A stretch of 64,000 nucleotides of DNA, taken from contig NC_062981.1 in NCBI RefSeq assembly GCF_023078275.1, positions 21,258,846 through 21,322,845 on the forward strand. Reading direction: 5' to 3'. The translations under genes and the position numbers were made by a program. The notes under the pieces are model-generated. The model made no database searches. It was not told the DNA's origin and saw only the letters and a list, made by a program, of their open reading frames with translations. Shown here piece after piece: positions 21,041 to 32,492 of the stretch. Numbering within the stretch: the stretch's first letter is position 1; each line of letters starts with the position of its first letter. The DNA comes from Leguminivora glycinivorella (Eukaryota; Arthropoda; Insecta; Lepidoptera; Tortricidae).

Positions 21041-21441
21041 GTAGTAGTAGTAGTAGTAGTAATCACTTTATTGTGTACAACAGATTCATATACAGTTTAC
21101 AGGAACAGAGGTACAAAGGCGAACTTATCCCTATAAGGGATCTCTTCCAGCTAACCTTAGATTAGATGAGAGGAACATTAAAGTAGGCAAGATAGACAAA
21201 CTTACAGAAGTACAATAAAGGTCAGAAATAAACCAAAATAATGTCCACAAGTAAATAAACTACATAAATACTAAATAATATTATGAAATAAACTACATAC
21301 ACGAATACACAAATAAAATACGATATATAAATATATATATACATAAATATGAATATCGCAAGAAATATGTACTTCTCAAATAGGAGTAGGTTCAGAAGGA
21401 ATACACATAACCAGATCACGCTTGGTTGGAAAGCCAAAGCT
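21041..21441 (-). mobile_element. 5'-truncated LINE 3' UTR inserted in a CTGT tract
   Basis: In minus orientation it ends ACAATAAAGTGATTACTACT with an ACT-repeat tail. It contains GAAGAGATCCCTTATAGGGA, a hairpin also found in altered form at 63957-63992. No coding sequence remains. Both flanks are parts of one CTGT-type repeat, so this is a nested insertion. Confidence 0.75.
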
Positions 21442-21597
21442 CTGTCTGTGGCATCGTAGCTCCCGAACGGATGAACCGATTTAGATTTTGTTTGTATGAA
21501 AGCTGAGTTAGTCGGGAGTGTTCTTAGCCATGTTACATGAAAATCGGACCACTATGTCGGGGTTTTTTCAATACATATTTTAATTTTGTGGTTAGGT
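21442..21597 (-). repeat. CTGT-microsatellite mobile repeat, part 2
   Basis: GTCTGTGGCATCGTAGCTCC through TTACATGAAAATCGGACC to TTTTAATTTTGTGGTTAGG, completing the copy begun at 20984. Confidence 0.75.
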
Positions 21598-21599
21598 TA

Positions 21600-23320
21600 T
21601 ATTACATACCTACGAGTATAAGTAATTATGTAGAGTGTAAATAGACTCAATCTCTTAAATGACTAAAATATTTGAATAATCATTATAAATACCCATTTAT
21701 TATCACACTACGATATGTAAATGTCACAATCCATTACCTAAAGTTACTGACAGCTGGCATTTTCACAAATATCAAAACATTAAGATTAGAATAAATTAGC
21801 GGTTAAAGGATAAGATAGTATCCTCTCTTAAGACTTTAAAATCCAGTAACTTAAATATTCGCTGCCATAATATTATTATCATTCTCCACAAAAAAGACCC
21901 TTTTAATGCATTCGCCTTGCACACAAAACAACCCACGATAACAGAACAAAACTGCATTCAAAGTAACTGAAATAATTTACTTTCGAAAAAAAAACAACGC
22001 AGGAACTACAAAAACCTGTTTGTTTGTCAAGTTCATATTTAACCTAAAAGTCACAACTTAACACTGTTACCGAAAATATATTAAATATACCATTTTAGAC
22101 TTTATTTGTAGGGAATAAGAGGCTATAATATATTTAAGAGATACTCAAAAAAGCACTTTTTTCGCTGTCGCACATTTGCACACGGAAACGTAATGATAAC
22201 GACTTTTGTTGTGACAATTAGTGATGTGACGCAACCGCTGTTTATCTATATCGACAACTTAGAAAAAGTCACGTCGTCGATATTGTAAACTGTGACTTTG
22301 TAGCTAATTAGCGATCGACATCGATGGCCTCACATCTCAGTGAGAATACGGCCAACAGCCAGTCAGTTCAAAATTAAAAAAAAAACGGTAATGAAAAAAG
22401 GTACACTGTGTTGCTGCTGATAATAACTAAATAAAACAAAATTACATAGCATGGTGCCTCAATGTATGTCAGATAACTTTCTCATAACTGTTTGTACGTT
22501 CACACTTATTTGGTTCAAACAAAACTATGTAATTGCAACTAATTTAAATAGTCAAGTTTTTATTCGACCTCATTTTAATATAAGTAAGTATTCATTATTG
22601 TATCATTTTGTATACAAATAATAATCAAAATAATCGAATTACGAAATGTTAATAAAATAATACTCTCTCCAGTTTTATGTCTAGATTTTATGTCTGTACA
22701 GTTTTGACCTTTACCTGACCGTTTGATTTCAAATATTTAAGACAGCACAGTTTCGTCCTTGAATTCATTAATCGACGTTAAAATTCGATGCTGCTAAAAT
22801 AGTAAAAGGGCAGCCTAAGCATAAAGTTTAATAAAGAACTTTTGTACTATTACCTATATTGAGCAGAGATTAAAGGAGAGGTCCGAGAGGTGAAAGAATC
22901 AACCAGCATTGCTAATTCACAACTCTTTCCTTTCCGCCTAAGTGTCTAGGCAGACCAACATCGATACATTAAATATCGACTAATTTCATCTCAACTCCCC
23001 ATCCCTATAAGACCTCCGAGCTGTTGACTATCCGGCGACAGGTGAACTGCTTTTTGTGAACAGATTAACGTTTCCAAGTTAATATTAACAGCATTAAGTC
23101 TCGGCTTAGCGATGTTTTTCTCATTTTTAAAACGGCGGGGAGCCATTTGTTGGTTTTGTAGCGTGATGCGATACTTTAGAAGTTATTTATAAGTATTATT
23201 TTAAGTTGATTTAAAAGGAATAGTTTTGGTTACAAATATTGTTCTTAAGTATTCATCGATATAATAATATCTAAGTTAATTAAAAAGCAAACACAAACTA
23301 CAAAGTCGTGTGTCGTGTTT
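21600..23320. other. Unique-looking AT-rich stretch
   Basis: About 1.7 kb without recognised repeats or coding potential. Near 22195-22330 there is a denser patch of TGACG, ATCGATG and GATAA-like words, which is weak evidence of regulatory function at best. Confidence 0.3.
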
Positions 23321-23325
23321 TAAGC

Positions 23326-23385
23326 GTTCAAAGTTAGAAAATCGAACACAATTTACAAATTGTGTTCGATTTTCTAACTTTGAAC
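23326..23385. repeat. Perfect 29-bp inverted repeat with 2-bp spacer
   Basis: Bases 23326-23354 are the exact reverse complement of 23357-23385 with AC between. The arms include AGTTAGAAAATCGAACACAA. No other copy was seen in the window. Confidence 0.95.
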
Positions 23386-23530
23386 ACCAAGAGTTCTCAC
23401 TGTCATAAATGTTGTATGCTAAATAAGTAGGTTTTACTGTAACTATGTGGGAATTTAGAGATTTTATTGACTTGGATTACGATTGCTATAAATTAGATCA
23501 ATGGAGGGCCACACACATGGTATAGTCAAC

Positions 23531-23604
23531 TGCAGAGAAAAGTAGATCCCCTTGCATACTAATTTGTATGGATGGGGGTTCACTTTTCTCTGCAGAAGAA
23601 AGGG
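23531..23604. repeat. Short hairpin, CTGCAGAGAAAAGT arms
   Basis: CTGCAGAGAAAAGT at the left and ACTTTTCTCTGCAG at the right are perfect 14-bp arms, with inner CCCC and GGGG also pairing. It looks like a small MITE. Confidence 0.75.
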
Positions 23605-23617
23605 GGTGGTGAAATAC

Positions 23618-24056
23618 AGGCACTCGTCCCACCGCGAGCTATGTTAGCACCATAAGCTATGAGCTATCGGCTATAAAAATGAACAAAATATAAGCACTCC
23701 CGTGCAAATAAAAGAGACACGGCGATATTGCCCTGCCTGCTGAGCCGCGGTTCTGGGTTGGAATCCTGGTAAGGGCATTTATTTGTGTGATGAGCACAGA
23801 TATTTGTTCTTGAGTCATGGATGTTTTCTATGTATATAAGTATGTATTTATCTATTTTTTTCTATGTATATCGTCGCTTAGCCGAGCGCCCATAGTACAA
23901 GCTTTGCTTAGTTTGGGGCTAAGTTGATATGTGTAAGGTGTCCCCAAAAAAAAAAAAAAATTTTATTGATACCTCACCGCTGGGCGATTGATAGATTATC
24001 TTTTGTTCGTTTTATAGCCGATAGCTCATAGTTTACTAGCTCGCGGTGGGACCAGT
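23618..24056. mobile_element. GTCCCACCGCGAGCTA MITE split by a SINE
   Basis: Left end GGCACTCGTCCCACCGCGAG and right end CTCGCGGTGGGACCAGTGCC are inverted. Inner CTATGAGCTATCGGCTATAA is mirrored by TTATAGCCGATAGCTCATAG. A SINE family A copy lies inside (23715-23960). A related element at 59110-59711 is also filled by later insertions. Confidence 0.8.
23715..23960 (+). mobile_element. SINE family A copy, head partly lost
   Basis: Begins within the tRNA-like part at CGGCGATATTGCCCTGCCTG. The B box is altered to GGTTGGAATCC. The 3' body ends GTGTAAGGTGTCCCC with an A-rich tail. Confidence 0.8.
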
Positions 24057-24071
24057 GCCATAAGTACACGG

Positions 24072-24254
24072 AATCCATACTAATATTATAAATGGGAAAG
24101 TGTGTGTGTCTGTTTGTTTGTCCGTCTTTCACGGCAAAACGAAGAGACGAATTGACGTGATTTTTTAGGTGGAGATAGTTGAAGGGATGGATAGTGACAT
24201 AGGCTACTTTTTGTCTCTTTCTAACGCGAGCGAAGCCGCGGGCAAAAGCTAGTA
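24072..24254 (+). repeat. RTE-like 3' end / SINE-like repeat (GCCGCGGGC family)
   Basis: The best preserved copy here: AATCCATACTAATATTATAA to CGAAGCCGCGGGCAAAAGCT followed by AGT. Confidence 0.7.
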
Positions 24255-24509
24255 TTTTAATAATTCTACTGTAGGTTTACATAATTACATAGGTACTCGT
24301 ATTTATACTTCTAAGTTCAGTGGCTTAAGTTCAAACTCATAGTTTATTGTTAAACTCAATGTTGCAGCGTTGCATTCAATCAGTTATGGTGTTACGTAAC
24401 GCAGTCAAAAAGTAGCTTATCATCAGCTATTACGTGTAACAGCCACGAGCAGATCTAAATGCTTACTCAACTTCACCTCCGCCGGACAATACACAAAAAA
24501 TTGGGAAAA

Positions 24510-25018
24510 AAAAGTCAAGTGCGAGACGGACTCGCTCACCGAGGGTTCCGTATTTTTTTTACAGTTCTTAGCAGAACGTGTCAGCATTGCGATACGAGTA
24601 CCTACACTCTACAGTGAGGAAATGTCGTCAGCATCTGGGAAACATTACCTCAAGTCAAGGGCCTATTTTAGATTTAAGTTGGCTATTAAGTTTTATGCTT
24701 AGTAATAATATTTACGTGTTAATTATTTTGTGATTGGATTGATTGGGTAGTTAAAGAATATGTTATTTTCCAAGTTTTATAGTTGTAAGTCATCGAGAAA
24801 TACCCTATACATTTTAATTCCATTGAGAGTGTACGTACACACAGTCATATGATACGTTTTTTTGCGTCGTATTTTTTTTTGCTTTGTGTTTAGGTACTTA
24901 GAAGTTCGAACTTATCACAAATTCAAGATACTGTAGTCTGTAGACTTCAGTTCAGACCATGCGGTCAATAAAGTGATCATAACGGTTCTATTTTTTCCTG
25001 TTTGTGTTACGGAACCCC
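24510..25018 (+). repeat. TCAAGTGCGAGACGG / TACGGAACCCC repeat
   Basis: Left end GTCAAGTGCGAGACGGACTC and GAGGGTTCCGTA, right end GTGTTACGGAACCCCAATAA. Shares ends with the longer copy at 7795-8711. Confidence 0.5.
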
Positions 25019-25019
25019 A

Positions 25020-27090
25020 ATAACAATAAACGTAAAAACACGCTTTCTACTCCACTCTTACTTATTTCTTAAAAACAACAAACTTATCAAAACATCACTA
25101 AACTAAAAATTATCGAAATATAGTCTTTAAGTCTTTCATCGAAGGGTTGTACTTGGTTTTGATGGCGGTAAAAAAACGGGTGATATTTGTAAGGAAGTTA
25201 ACTTTTTAATTTTTTGTGGCAAGGGTCCGATTGTCAGGCATCCAGTTACAGATTTGTTAATATAATGTCGTGGGACTGTAGGAAGTGTGGTGTTAGATTG
25301 CTTGTTTCTTTTTTATTGTTTTATGAATTCGAATTTAGATAAGTTAATTAGGTCAAAAACTAGTTTAGAGATATATGACATATGGTTTTTTTTAGATTAA
25401 CTAAGCTAAAGCTAAAGAAGGCTTAATTTGATGTGGGTACTCAGACAAACACTTACATATACATAATTATAATATACAAAAATGTACAAATACTTAAATA
25501 TATAGAAAATTTCCATAATTTAATACTTGTTTGTTTTATTTACAATAGGACATGTTTAATAACCCTTGTTAAAATTGGTAACCTTGCAATCGAAATATTT
25601 CATAATTGAAGTATGTGCATAGCGAGTGGTTCGAAAAGTAGAAAGTCTTGGTCGTCGTTGGGAGGAATGGGAGGGTTTCAAGACAGTAGGACTTGGAAAT
25701 TGTTTCCTAGTGAATCTACTATTTTTCACCACACCAATCCGAGTAAAATATTCACTATGGGAAGTATGGGATATCAATCAAAATCCTTATTAATGTTTTT
25801 GTAGTATTTTGTAGTAGTAGTAGTAGTAGTAGTAAGCTGACTGGTATTATTTGTCATAAGTTATTTCTAGGCTATATGTACTCGTAATGTTAATATAAGG
25901 TCCTAATTTATTAGTTGCAGATATTTTAACACATGATACTTTACATTAAAATAATTAACTTTAAATATAAATTAAGAAATCTTTTCATGTAACTTTTTGA
26001 TTTCATTTTCCTAACAAAAAAATTAATTATAATTTCGTCTAAAAAAAATCATCATGTGCATTATCACATGTCACAATAACACTGTCTGTCATGTCAACAA
26101 TTGTTTGTTGTAAATGTCGTAAAGGTTCGGCGGGAAAACTGCACATGTCATTGAAGTGGCCAGTTACAGTTAAGTGGTACGTAAAAGAGGTACTAGAATC
26201 TGTTCAATGAGTTTTCATTTAATAATCACATAAACAGGGTGTTTTTACGTAGCAAATTTGTTTTTCCGTTTTCTCCAAAAAAACATCGTTAAAGCTATAA
26301 TGTTTCACAGTTTAATATACTCCAGAGACCGAGTACTATCAGCTGTAAAAATATCTGCATCTAATAAATTAGGACCTTATATATATTCTGATGAAAGTTT
26401 AGAACTTGAATGTTATTTTGATAACAAGCTATGCACCCACTGATGAAGTACAGGACTACAGTTATGTAAACATTACGGTTGCCACAGCCAGGAGGAACAC
26501 CGATTATATTATAAACATATTAACAGGTGTCTTAGTGAAATTGTTTGATGAAAAACACTCTTAAAGCTCGACCACACATGCGCATTGTGATAGCGTAGGC
26601 GGAGCGTTAGCGGAGCGCAACGATAGCGGTGCGCCGGACGAACGCTGGCGTTGCGCCCAGCGGACGCCGGCGGGAACTAACGAGCGCGGATTGCGAGCGG
26701 AACGCCGCGTTCCGCCGGCGCACCGCTATCATTGCGCTCAGCTAACGCTCCGCTAACGCTACTCTATCAAAACGCTTTATGTGTGGCGGAGTTTTTACGT
26801 CGGACGACCCGATTCGAACATTAGTGTACGTTAAATATGACATCTACCTGTCCATGTTTTTCTTATAATCATCTGATGCTTTATTTCGTGCATGGTATGG
26901 CATGGATGTGTCAGTGACAACACACGGACGATACTATATCGTTACATTACGAACATAGATAGTATATCCTTACAACTTACAGTTTTAGAAGCATTGTTTG
27001 AACAGTACGTATATTTGAATGAATTCATTAATTACTTGTCAACTGAGAGAAAATAAAACCAGTTTTCATGTTAGTTCAACAAGTTTTTTG
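25020..27090. other. Long AT-rich stretch with little structure
   Basis: Contains a GTAGTAGTAG microsatellite at 25809-25834. Frames of 60-73 codons at 25556-25804 (both strands) and 26258-26443 have no recognisable motif. One MITE (26571-26797) interrupts it. Confidence 0.3.
26571..26797. mobile_element. TTAA-type CpG-rich MITE, copy 3 (inverted orientation)
   Basis: Begins TTAAAGCTCGACCACACATG and ends ATGTGTGGCGGAGTTTTTA. The interior order is the reverse of the copies at 15018 and 17211. The right TTAA is mutated. Confidence 0.8.
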
Positions 27091-27093
27091 GTT

Positions 27094-27369
27094 AAAACTA
27101 AAAAGCCAAAAATAATAAACCTTCGAATTCAGAATTCTTATCGGATTGCAATAATCTAAACATCCAAATTATAAACAAATCAATTATTTTTGTAGTCGGT
27201 ACCAGACCTGTTCGTCGCCTTGCTATTTCCTGTTTGCCCTACCCAACCATACGCAGGCTGGTCACGACTCCAAAAATAATTGATTTGTTTATAATTTGGA
27301 TGTTTAGATTATTGCAATCCGATAAGAAATCTGAATTCGAAGGTTTATTATTTTTGGCTTTTTAGTTTC
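27094..27369. mobile_element. Large inverted repeat with about 98-bp arms
   Basis: The left arm (27094-27196) and right arm (27271-27369) are nearly perfect complements, including TCTAAACATCCAAATTATAA and its mirror. A spacer of about 75 bp lies between. Part of the arm recurs at 9745-9790. It may belong to the neighbouring repeat that ends GAAGTCGGTTAAAAA. Confidence 0.85.
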
Positions 27370-27849
27370 TCCGTGTTTTGTAACACGCTTTTTTTTTTGA
27401 AGGCGGTTTTATTTTTTGTTAAAAAGTTAATTTATTTGTTGATTTTTAGTGGTTCCTAGTGTTATTATATGTATCAGTCCGAATATATGTACAGTAGTGA
27501 AAGAATTGTCCTTTAACTCCTAACCATTGAGGAGTTGACCTTCCATCATCAGCTCAGCCACATAAAATTATTACCATCAGGCGCAAATACTGGTGCACCT
27601 TTGAAAAATACACAAAAAACATTACATGTGCCTATAACATTTGAAGAGTTCCCTCGATTTCTCCAAGATCCCATCATCAGACCACGACTTGGTGCCAATG
27701 GGACCATCTCGGGGTTATACCCGTTCGATCAAAAAAAAAATTTTGAAAATCGGTCTACGATTCTCGGAGATATCGAGTAACATACATACAAAAAAAAAAA
27801 AAACATTCAGTCGAATTGAGAACCTCCTCCTTTTTTGAAGTCGGTTAAA
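27370..27849 (+). repeat. Interspersed repeat ending CTCCTTTTTTGAAGTCGGTT
   Basis: Runs from CCGTGTTTTGTAACACGC to the CTCCTTTTTTGAAGTCGGTT end. Similar starts occur at 10380-10425, and the end recurs inverted at 33661-33720. The 81-codon frame at 27535-27780 lies inside this repeat and is not treated as a gene. Confidence 0.6.
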
Positions 27850-29828
27850 AATAGCGCCTACGTGCTCTTTGGTTCAAACAACAAGCTACTTGTCATTTGA
27901 ATCGGCAATATATTTGAATCAACAAGTCGATTTTATAAAAACAACCTGACACATATTGTTTTAACCATACGTTTGGCTGATTCAAACGGATAAACCGCAA
28001 CAAGTCGAACTTGTTAAATTCACAATGCAAATTTCTCTCAGTAGTTACTAAACATGCTCTGACTTCTAAGCAATACCATGATGTCAACTCCCTATATTTA
28101 TTAGATTAACAGTCGAACAACTTTTGACCACAAATTAACCGAAAACCTAACTTCAGTAAGCGGCCAATTCTGGGTTAACAGTTTTTTCATATAATTTTGA
28201 TACGACCTCGAGTCCTCAATATTAACTACCAATTAATGTAAGCTTCTAATACTGATGTAATGTAGTCTAGGGACTTACCCAGTAGCGGATTTGTAAGTGC
28301 TTATTGTAAGCCTATTTGAATAAAGAATATTTTGTGTATTGATCTGCCCTATAAAAGGCTTGACGGGCCTGGGGCATCCAGATATAGTGTAAGATTGTAA
28401 GAAAGGGATGATGGCTAGTATTTGTTACACAAGACTACAAATCCACCAATGAATGTAATGAAGAGGGAAGACGATTGTTTATCAAAATAAAAAAAAATGT
28501 TTATTAAAATGAAAAAAAAATGTAAAGGGATAACTGATGAGAAGGTCACGTAACTATTTGAATACGAGTATAGTATGAATTTTCTGAGTTTTTTTTTTAC
28601 TTTTGCCGTATTCTGTTAAACAAAAGCCTTTGTTTCTATTATTCACAGCGGCTAGCTCCCGTCTCGACGGCGCGCTATAGTCTCAGTGTAGTTAAAAAGC
28701 AACTATCTTGACAGTAATTAGGTTCAAATCCATAACAAGCCCTTTCGGAGATAACACGTCTTGTCATCTTCAAAAAAGTTACCTGCATACTGCAAATTGT
28801 TTCATAAATTTGACACACACATTTTTCGTAAAAAATTACGATGAAATATATTTTCTGCCACTTAAGATCGATAATAAGACTCAAAGGTCTTATTAAAACA
28901 GAATAAAAACTATACCAAATTATGGAAACAGAATCGGTCCCATTAATTCCCGTTTTACCGAAATCTGTTCACAGCATCGCTTCAGAGTAAGTTTATTCCA
29001 TTACTCCCTCCCCTATAGTTGGAAGGGGGGAGGGGGTTGTCAGCAACTTGTAAACTTGTTACAGTTTAGGAGCTAAGTGCCAGTGAAAGGAATTGTCCGT
29101 TTTAAAGGTTAGTTTAGATGAATTGAATTTTAGATGCGGCTCAACGAACTATTTCAGTTTTGAGCGCTGTTCTGTAAGTTCTATCTCGTAAGTCGTAACT
29201 TATCAATAAAAAGTTTATTAACGCATCTATACAAAATCTGTAGTACCAAAAAACGTTGGTCTTCAAAAATTGTGACATCTTTTTGGGAGCATGTTGACAA
29301 CTATTTTTTGTCGGGTCCTTATCTTTTTGGACATGTCAATGTTATGATTTTATTAATATTGTTAAAAATTTGGCAATTTCAAACGTATTTGGGCAGGGGC
29401 TTTTGAAAAACTGGAATAGACGCATGGCAAACGAGAAAGGTACAGTTTGCGCGATTGTATCTAGTTAGAAACTACATAGCTCTGCCCGTATCTTAGTTAC
29501 TAAATTGTCTGGCGCGGCGATCTGAAATATGTCTCACATTATTAAATTTATTCTGCACTACACATCGTATAAATAAGCGCAAAAGTAACATTAGAAATAA
29601 GGTTTTTTTCAATAAATTATTGTATTAAATTCTGGCCTGCCCGCATCTACTTCTTTTCTTCGTCTAATCCTATTAAACGTGTTATGCACGTGGCAACAGT
29701 TTGGACTTATTTTCAACGTGTTGACTAATGTTAGGGGCGTCTGCGGTCGCTAACCTACGGAATATTACGGACAATGCTAACATAAGTTAAGTATGTACAT
29801 ACCTACATATAACTAAAATAAAGCACAG
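27850..29828. other. AT-rich stretch, mostly unassigned
   Basis: Near 28290-28335 the phrase GTAAGCCTATTTGAATAAAG resembles the 3' end of a CR1-group LINE, with no body attached. Nothing else is recognised. Confidence 0.3.
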
Positions 29829-29830
29829 TA

Positions 29831-30112
29831 CCAAAGAGGATCAAGTATTTTAGAGAGTCACTGTCAAAGTAAAGTATGTAATCACAGTGTAGTCCTTCTA
29901 GACTGCCATCTCTCAACACAAGCTTAAAATTGTTGAACCTCTGTTTTGAAAATTTGGCCCATAGTCTTAACTTGATATGTGTTAAATTAAAATGTCAAAT
30001 ATTAATATTAGCGCCATCTAGCCGAGCGTCCCCCAAAGGTGTAACGCCATCTAGGCCACCGTACCTATTTCTATATGGTTCTGAGGTACGTTTTTTTCTT
30101 AGACTGTTAGCT
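29831..30112 (+). repeat. GCGCCATCTAGCCGAGCGTC repeat, empty copy
   Basis: Begins TACCAAAGAGGATCAAGTAT and contains GCGCCATCTAGCCGAGCGTC and CATCTAGGCCACCGTACC. The copy at 37604-38088 carries an extra LINE 3' end after the CAACACAAG position, so this one shows the pre-insertion state. Confidence 0.75.
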
Positions 30113-30278
30113 GTCTTTGCGGATTGATAGTACCTAATACCTATACGATAACAAGCTGACATGATCCTGTTGAAGCTATCTATTTTAAATGATTATGTTG
30201 ACAAAATACGTTGCCATTATTATTATTATTTAAGCGTATGGCGTATATGTACTTGCAGACAATTAATATTATAAGTAT

Positions 30279-30518
30279 AGGAGGTGCAAGCACTAATTGC
30301 TCGCCCTTAGAGTTGGTCAAAGGCGCCTAGCCTTATCAGAGATAACATACACTAGAGAAATTTCATCGGGTACCACGGCGGGCGGGTGGTCTAGTGGTGA
30401 GGAGTGAGGACGTTAGCCGCGTAAGCTGAAGACCCGGGTTCGATTCCCGGCTCGGCCACCAGTGGGCCCTGTTGTTTTTTCTTTCGTGTATGATATATAT
30501 TTAAATTTATAATTATAA
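30279..30518 (+). mobile_element. tRNA-like SINE family B
   Basis: GGAGGTGCAAGCACTAATTG is followed at 30388-30462 by a tRNA-like region with GTGGTCTAGTGGTGAGGAG and the B box GGTTCGATTCCC. It ends TTTCTTTCGTGTATGAT and an AT-rich tail. The acceptor pairing is poor and flanking SINE sequence is present, so it is not counted as a tRNA gene. Confidence 0.7.
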
Positions 30519-30536
30519 GTCGACATAAATTAACGA

Positions 30537-31026
30537 TTGTAGTAAACCCCTATTCATTTTTAAATACCTATCTAACAATATATCACACGTTAGGGTTTAA
30601 ATAAAAAAAAATCACTCCCCACTTTACGTGTAAATAATATTAATATTTTCCAAAATAATCGCTCCTAAAGGAAAAAAAAAGTGTGCGTGTCCCCTCTAAC
30701 TTTCTGTTTAAAAAATATGAAAAAAACCCTAAAGTAGAACTTTATAAAGACTTTCTAAGAAATTTGTTTTCAACTTGATAGGTTTAGTAGTTTTTGAGAA
30801 AAATACGGAAAACTACGGAACCCTACACTGAGCGTGGCCCGACACGCTCTTGGCCGGTTTTTTTATTTTACCTCTTTGTCGGCGTGATTGGTATTGGTAC
30901 ACATATTGGTACCAAATTTCAGCTTTCTAGTGCTAACGGTCACTGAGATTATCCGCAGACGGACGCACGGATGGACAGACATGGCGAAACTGTAAGGGTT
31001 CCTAGTTGACTACGGAACCCTAAAAA
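30537..31026. repeat. Internally inverted copy of the GGCCAAGAGCGTG / GGGTTCCGTAG repeat
   Basis: Compared with 5938-6484, bases 30537-30640 are in the same orientation as 6187-6280. Bases about 30640-30865 are the reverse complement of 5938-6170. Bases 30870-31026 again match 6310-6484 directly. The block order is therefore scrambled by an inversion. Confidence 0.7.
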
Positions 31027-31340
31027 TGAGAGAAAGTAGGTAACGTAAGTGTCCTTCAGTAATGCGCCGTGCGCGCTATTAGCCCAGTTTCAGCTGAAAC
31101 CTGAAAATACGGCAATTGTCATTATTCAGGCCAGCGCGTTTGCACGATCCGTTCCGCTTTAATGTGTACATGTATCAGGTTTAAATGTTTGACGCTTTTG
31201 AAAATAGTGTTTTTACAATTTTTAAATGCTTAAAAGCATTGTTACAAAGCCTAACAATGTTTTTTTTTGGGGAAAAGACCATAGACTTTTCTTGACAACT
31301 TTTATGTGGGGTTTTAAAGATTTATATTATACACGGTCCT
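31027..31340. other. Unassigned stretch
   Basis: Nothing recognised. Confidence 0.25.
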
Positions 31341-31341
31341 G

Positions 31342-31662
31342 TAACTGAGCATTTCTTTTTTTTTGCCAATAATTTTTTTTTATTGTTTTAGGGAATTTTA
31401 GGTCAATTGTACTCAGAATCACGAGTACTTTCAATCTGGGAGATAAAGTGTCCCAGAATTTCCATACATTTTTGTTACTTTCCCCTTTTGTTACCCCATA
31501 CAACATGTACGGAAAATAACAAAATAAGAAAAAATCGTATAGGACAATTTTTTAACTACTAGGATTGAAAAGGATAGTCATTCTGAGTAGAAATAGCATA
31601 TTTTTTTTTCAAAAATATCACACTTCATAAAAGTGGCAAAAAAAAAGAAATGCTCAAATGAC
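31342..31662. mobile_element. MITE-like inverted repeat, GAGCATTTCTTTTTTTTTGCC ends
   Basis: The left end contains GAGCATTTC, an oligo-T run and GCC. The right end is the mirror GGC, oligo-A and GAAATGCTC. The interior is AT-rich without coding. Confidence 0.55.
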
Positions 31663-31667
31663 GAATA

Positions 31668-32492
31668 GCAGTTTTTGCATTTTGCCACTTTGCTATTCGG
31701 TGTGGTGCGCCATCAACAACCCCAGTACCTCTATAACAGACTAACATTCTCTACACGGCCAACGAGAGAAGCTATCCGGCTAGTTTGTCCGAGGCACGGC
31801 GGCTCAGCAGCATTTCGTGGCAGTTTTCGATACTCTGCCACGAGATGCTGGAATAATATCCCACCCCCTATCCGTAACTCTGATACTCTTAGCTCATTCA
31901 AGTCCAAATTAAAGACACACCTCCTAACTCTGCAGCTGTCGTGTCGTAATCTTAGTTAGTGTGAGCCGCGTGACTCTTACCGAATACATATTGCCATTGT
32001 CTTATTGTTTTGTCTTGTTTTGTTTTGTCTTATTTATTTTGTCTTATTTGTGTCTATATATCTATCACTTCCTCGCCCCTCCTCGTCCTCCTATCTCTAT
32101 CTTGATACCGTATATTTATATTTTCCTATCTATTTCCTATCACGAGCCCCCACCTATCAAACTTAATATTGTATAAATAGAAATAAAACTATGCCTTTAC
32201 GTGTTCTATTCCTGTTCTTGTATAGTGTGCCACTGATTCTTCTGATTAAGATTATCTATTATCAACCATTGTTTCAAGCTTATTGTATCTATTGCACTAT
32301 CGCCCGACCCAGGGCTCCACGGAAGACCAGCGCTGTGGCACTATCGGTGCCAGAGCACATGCTGAGTGGTGTCCTCTTGCAACCACAAACCAAACCCCAT
32401 ATAACTGTACTGTTTAGTATGTAAGTGTCATTTATTATTATTTTTTCTTTTTGGTTGCAATAAATGCCTTTTCTTTCTTTCTTTCTTTCAGT
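31668..32492 (+). pseudogene. 5'-truncated LINE: C-terminus of ORF2, 3' UTR and CTTT tail
   Basis: A frame to a stop near 31957 contains YLYNRLTF, FRGSFRYSATRCWNNIPPPI and FKSKLKTHLL. These are the usual last residues of Jockey/CR1-group reverse-transcriptase ORFs. About 500 bp of 3' UTR follow, ending CAATAAATGCC and a CTTT microsatellite (32470-32492). All EN and RT catalytic parts are missing. It begins immediately after the inverted repeat ending at 31662. Confidence 0.75.

Noticed and set aside
27535..27780. 81-codon plus frame as a small gene
   Set aside because: It falls within a dispersed repeat that ends GAAGTCGGTT and runs into an A-rich stretch. No known domain.
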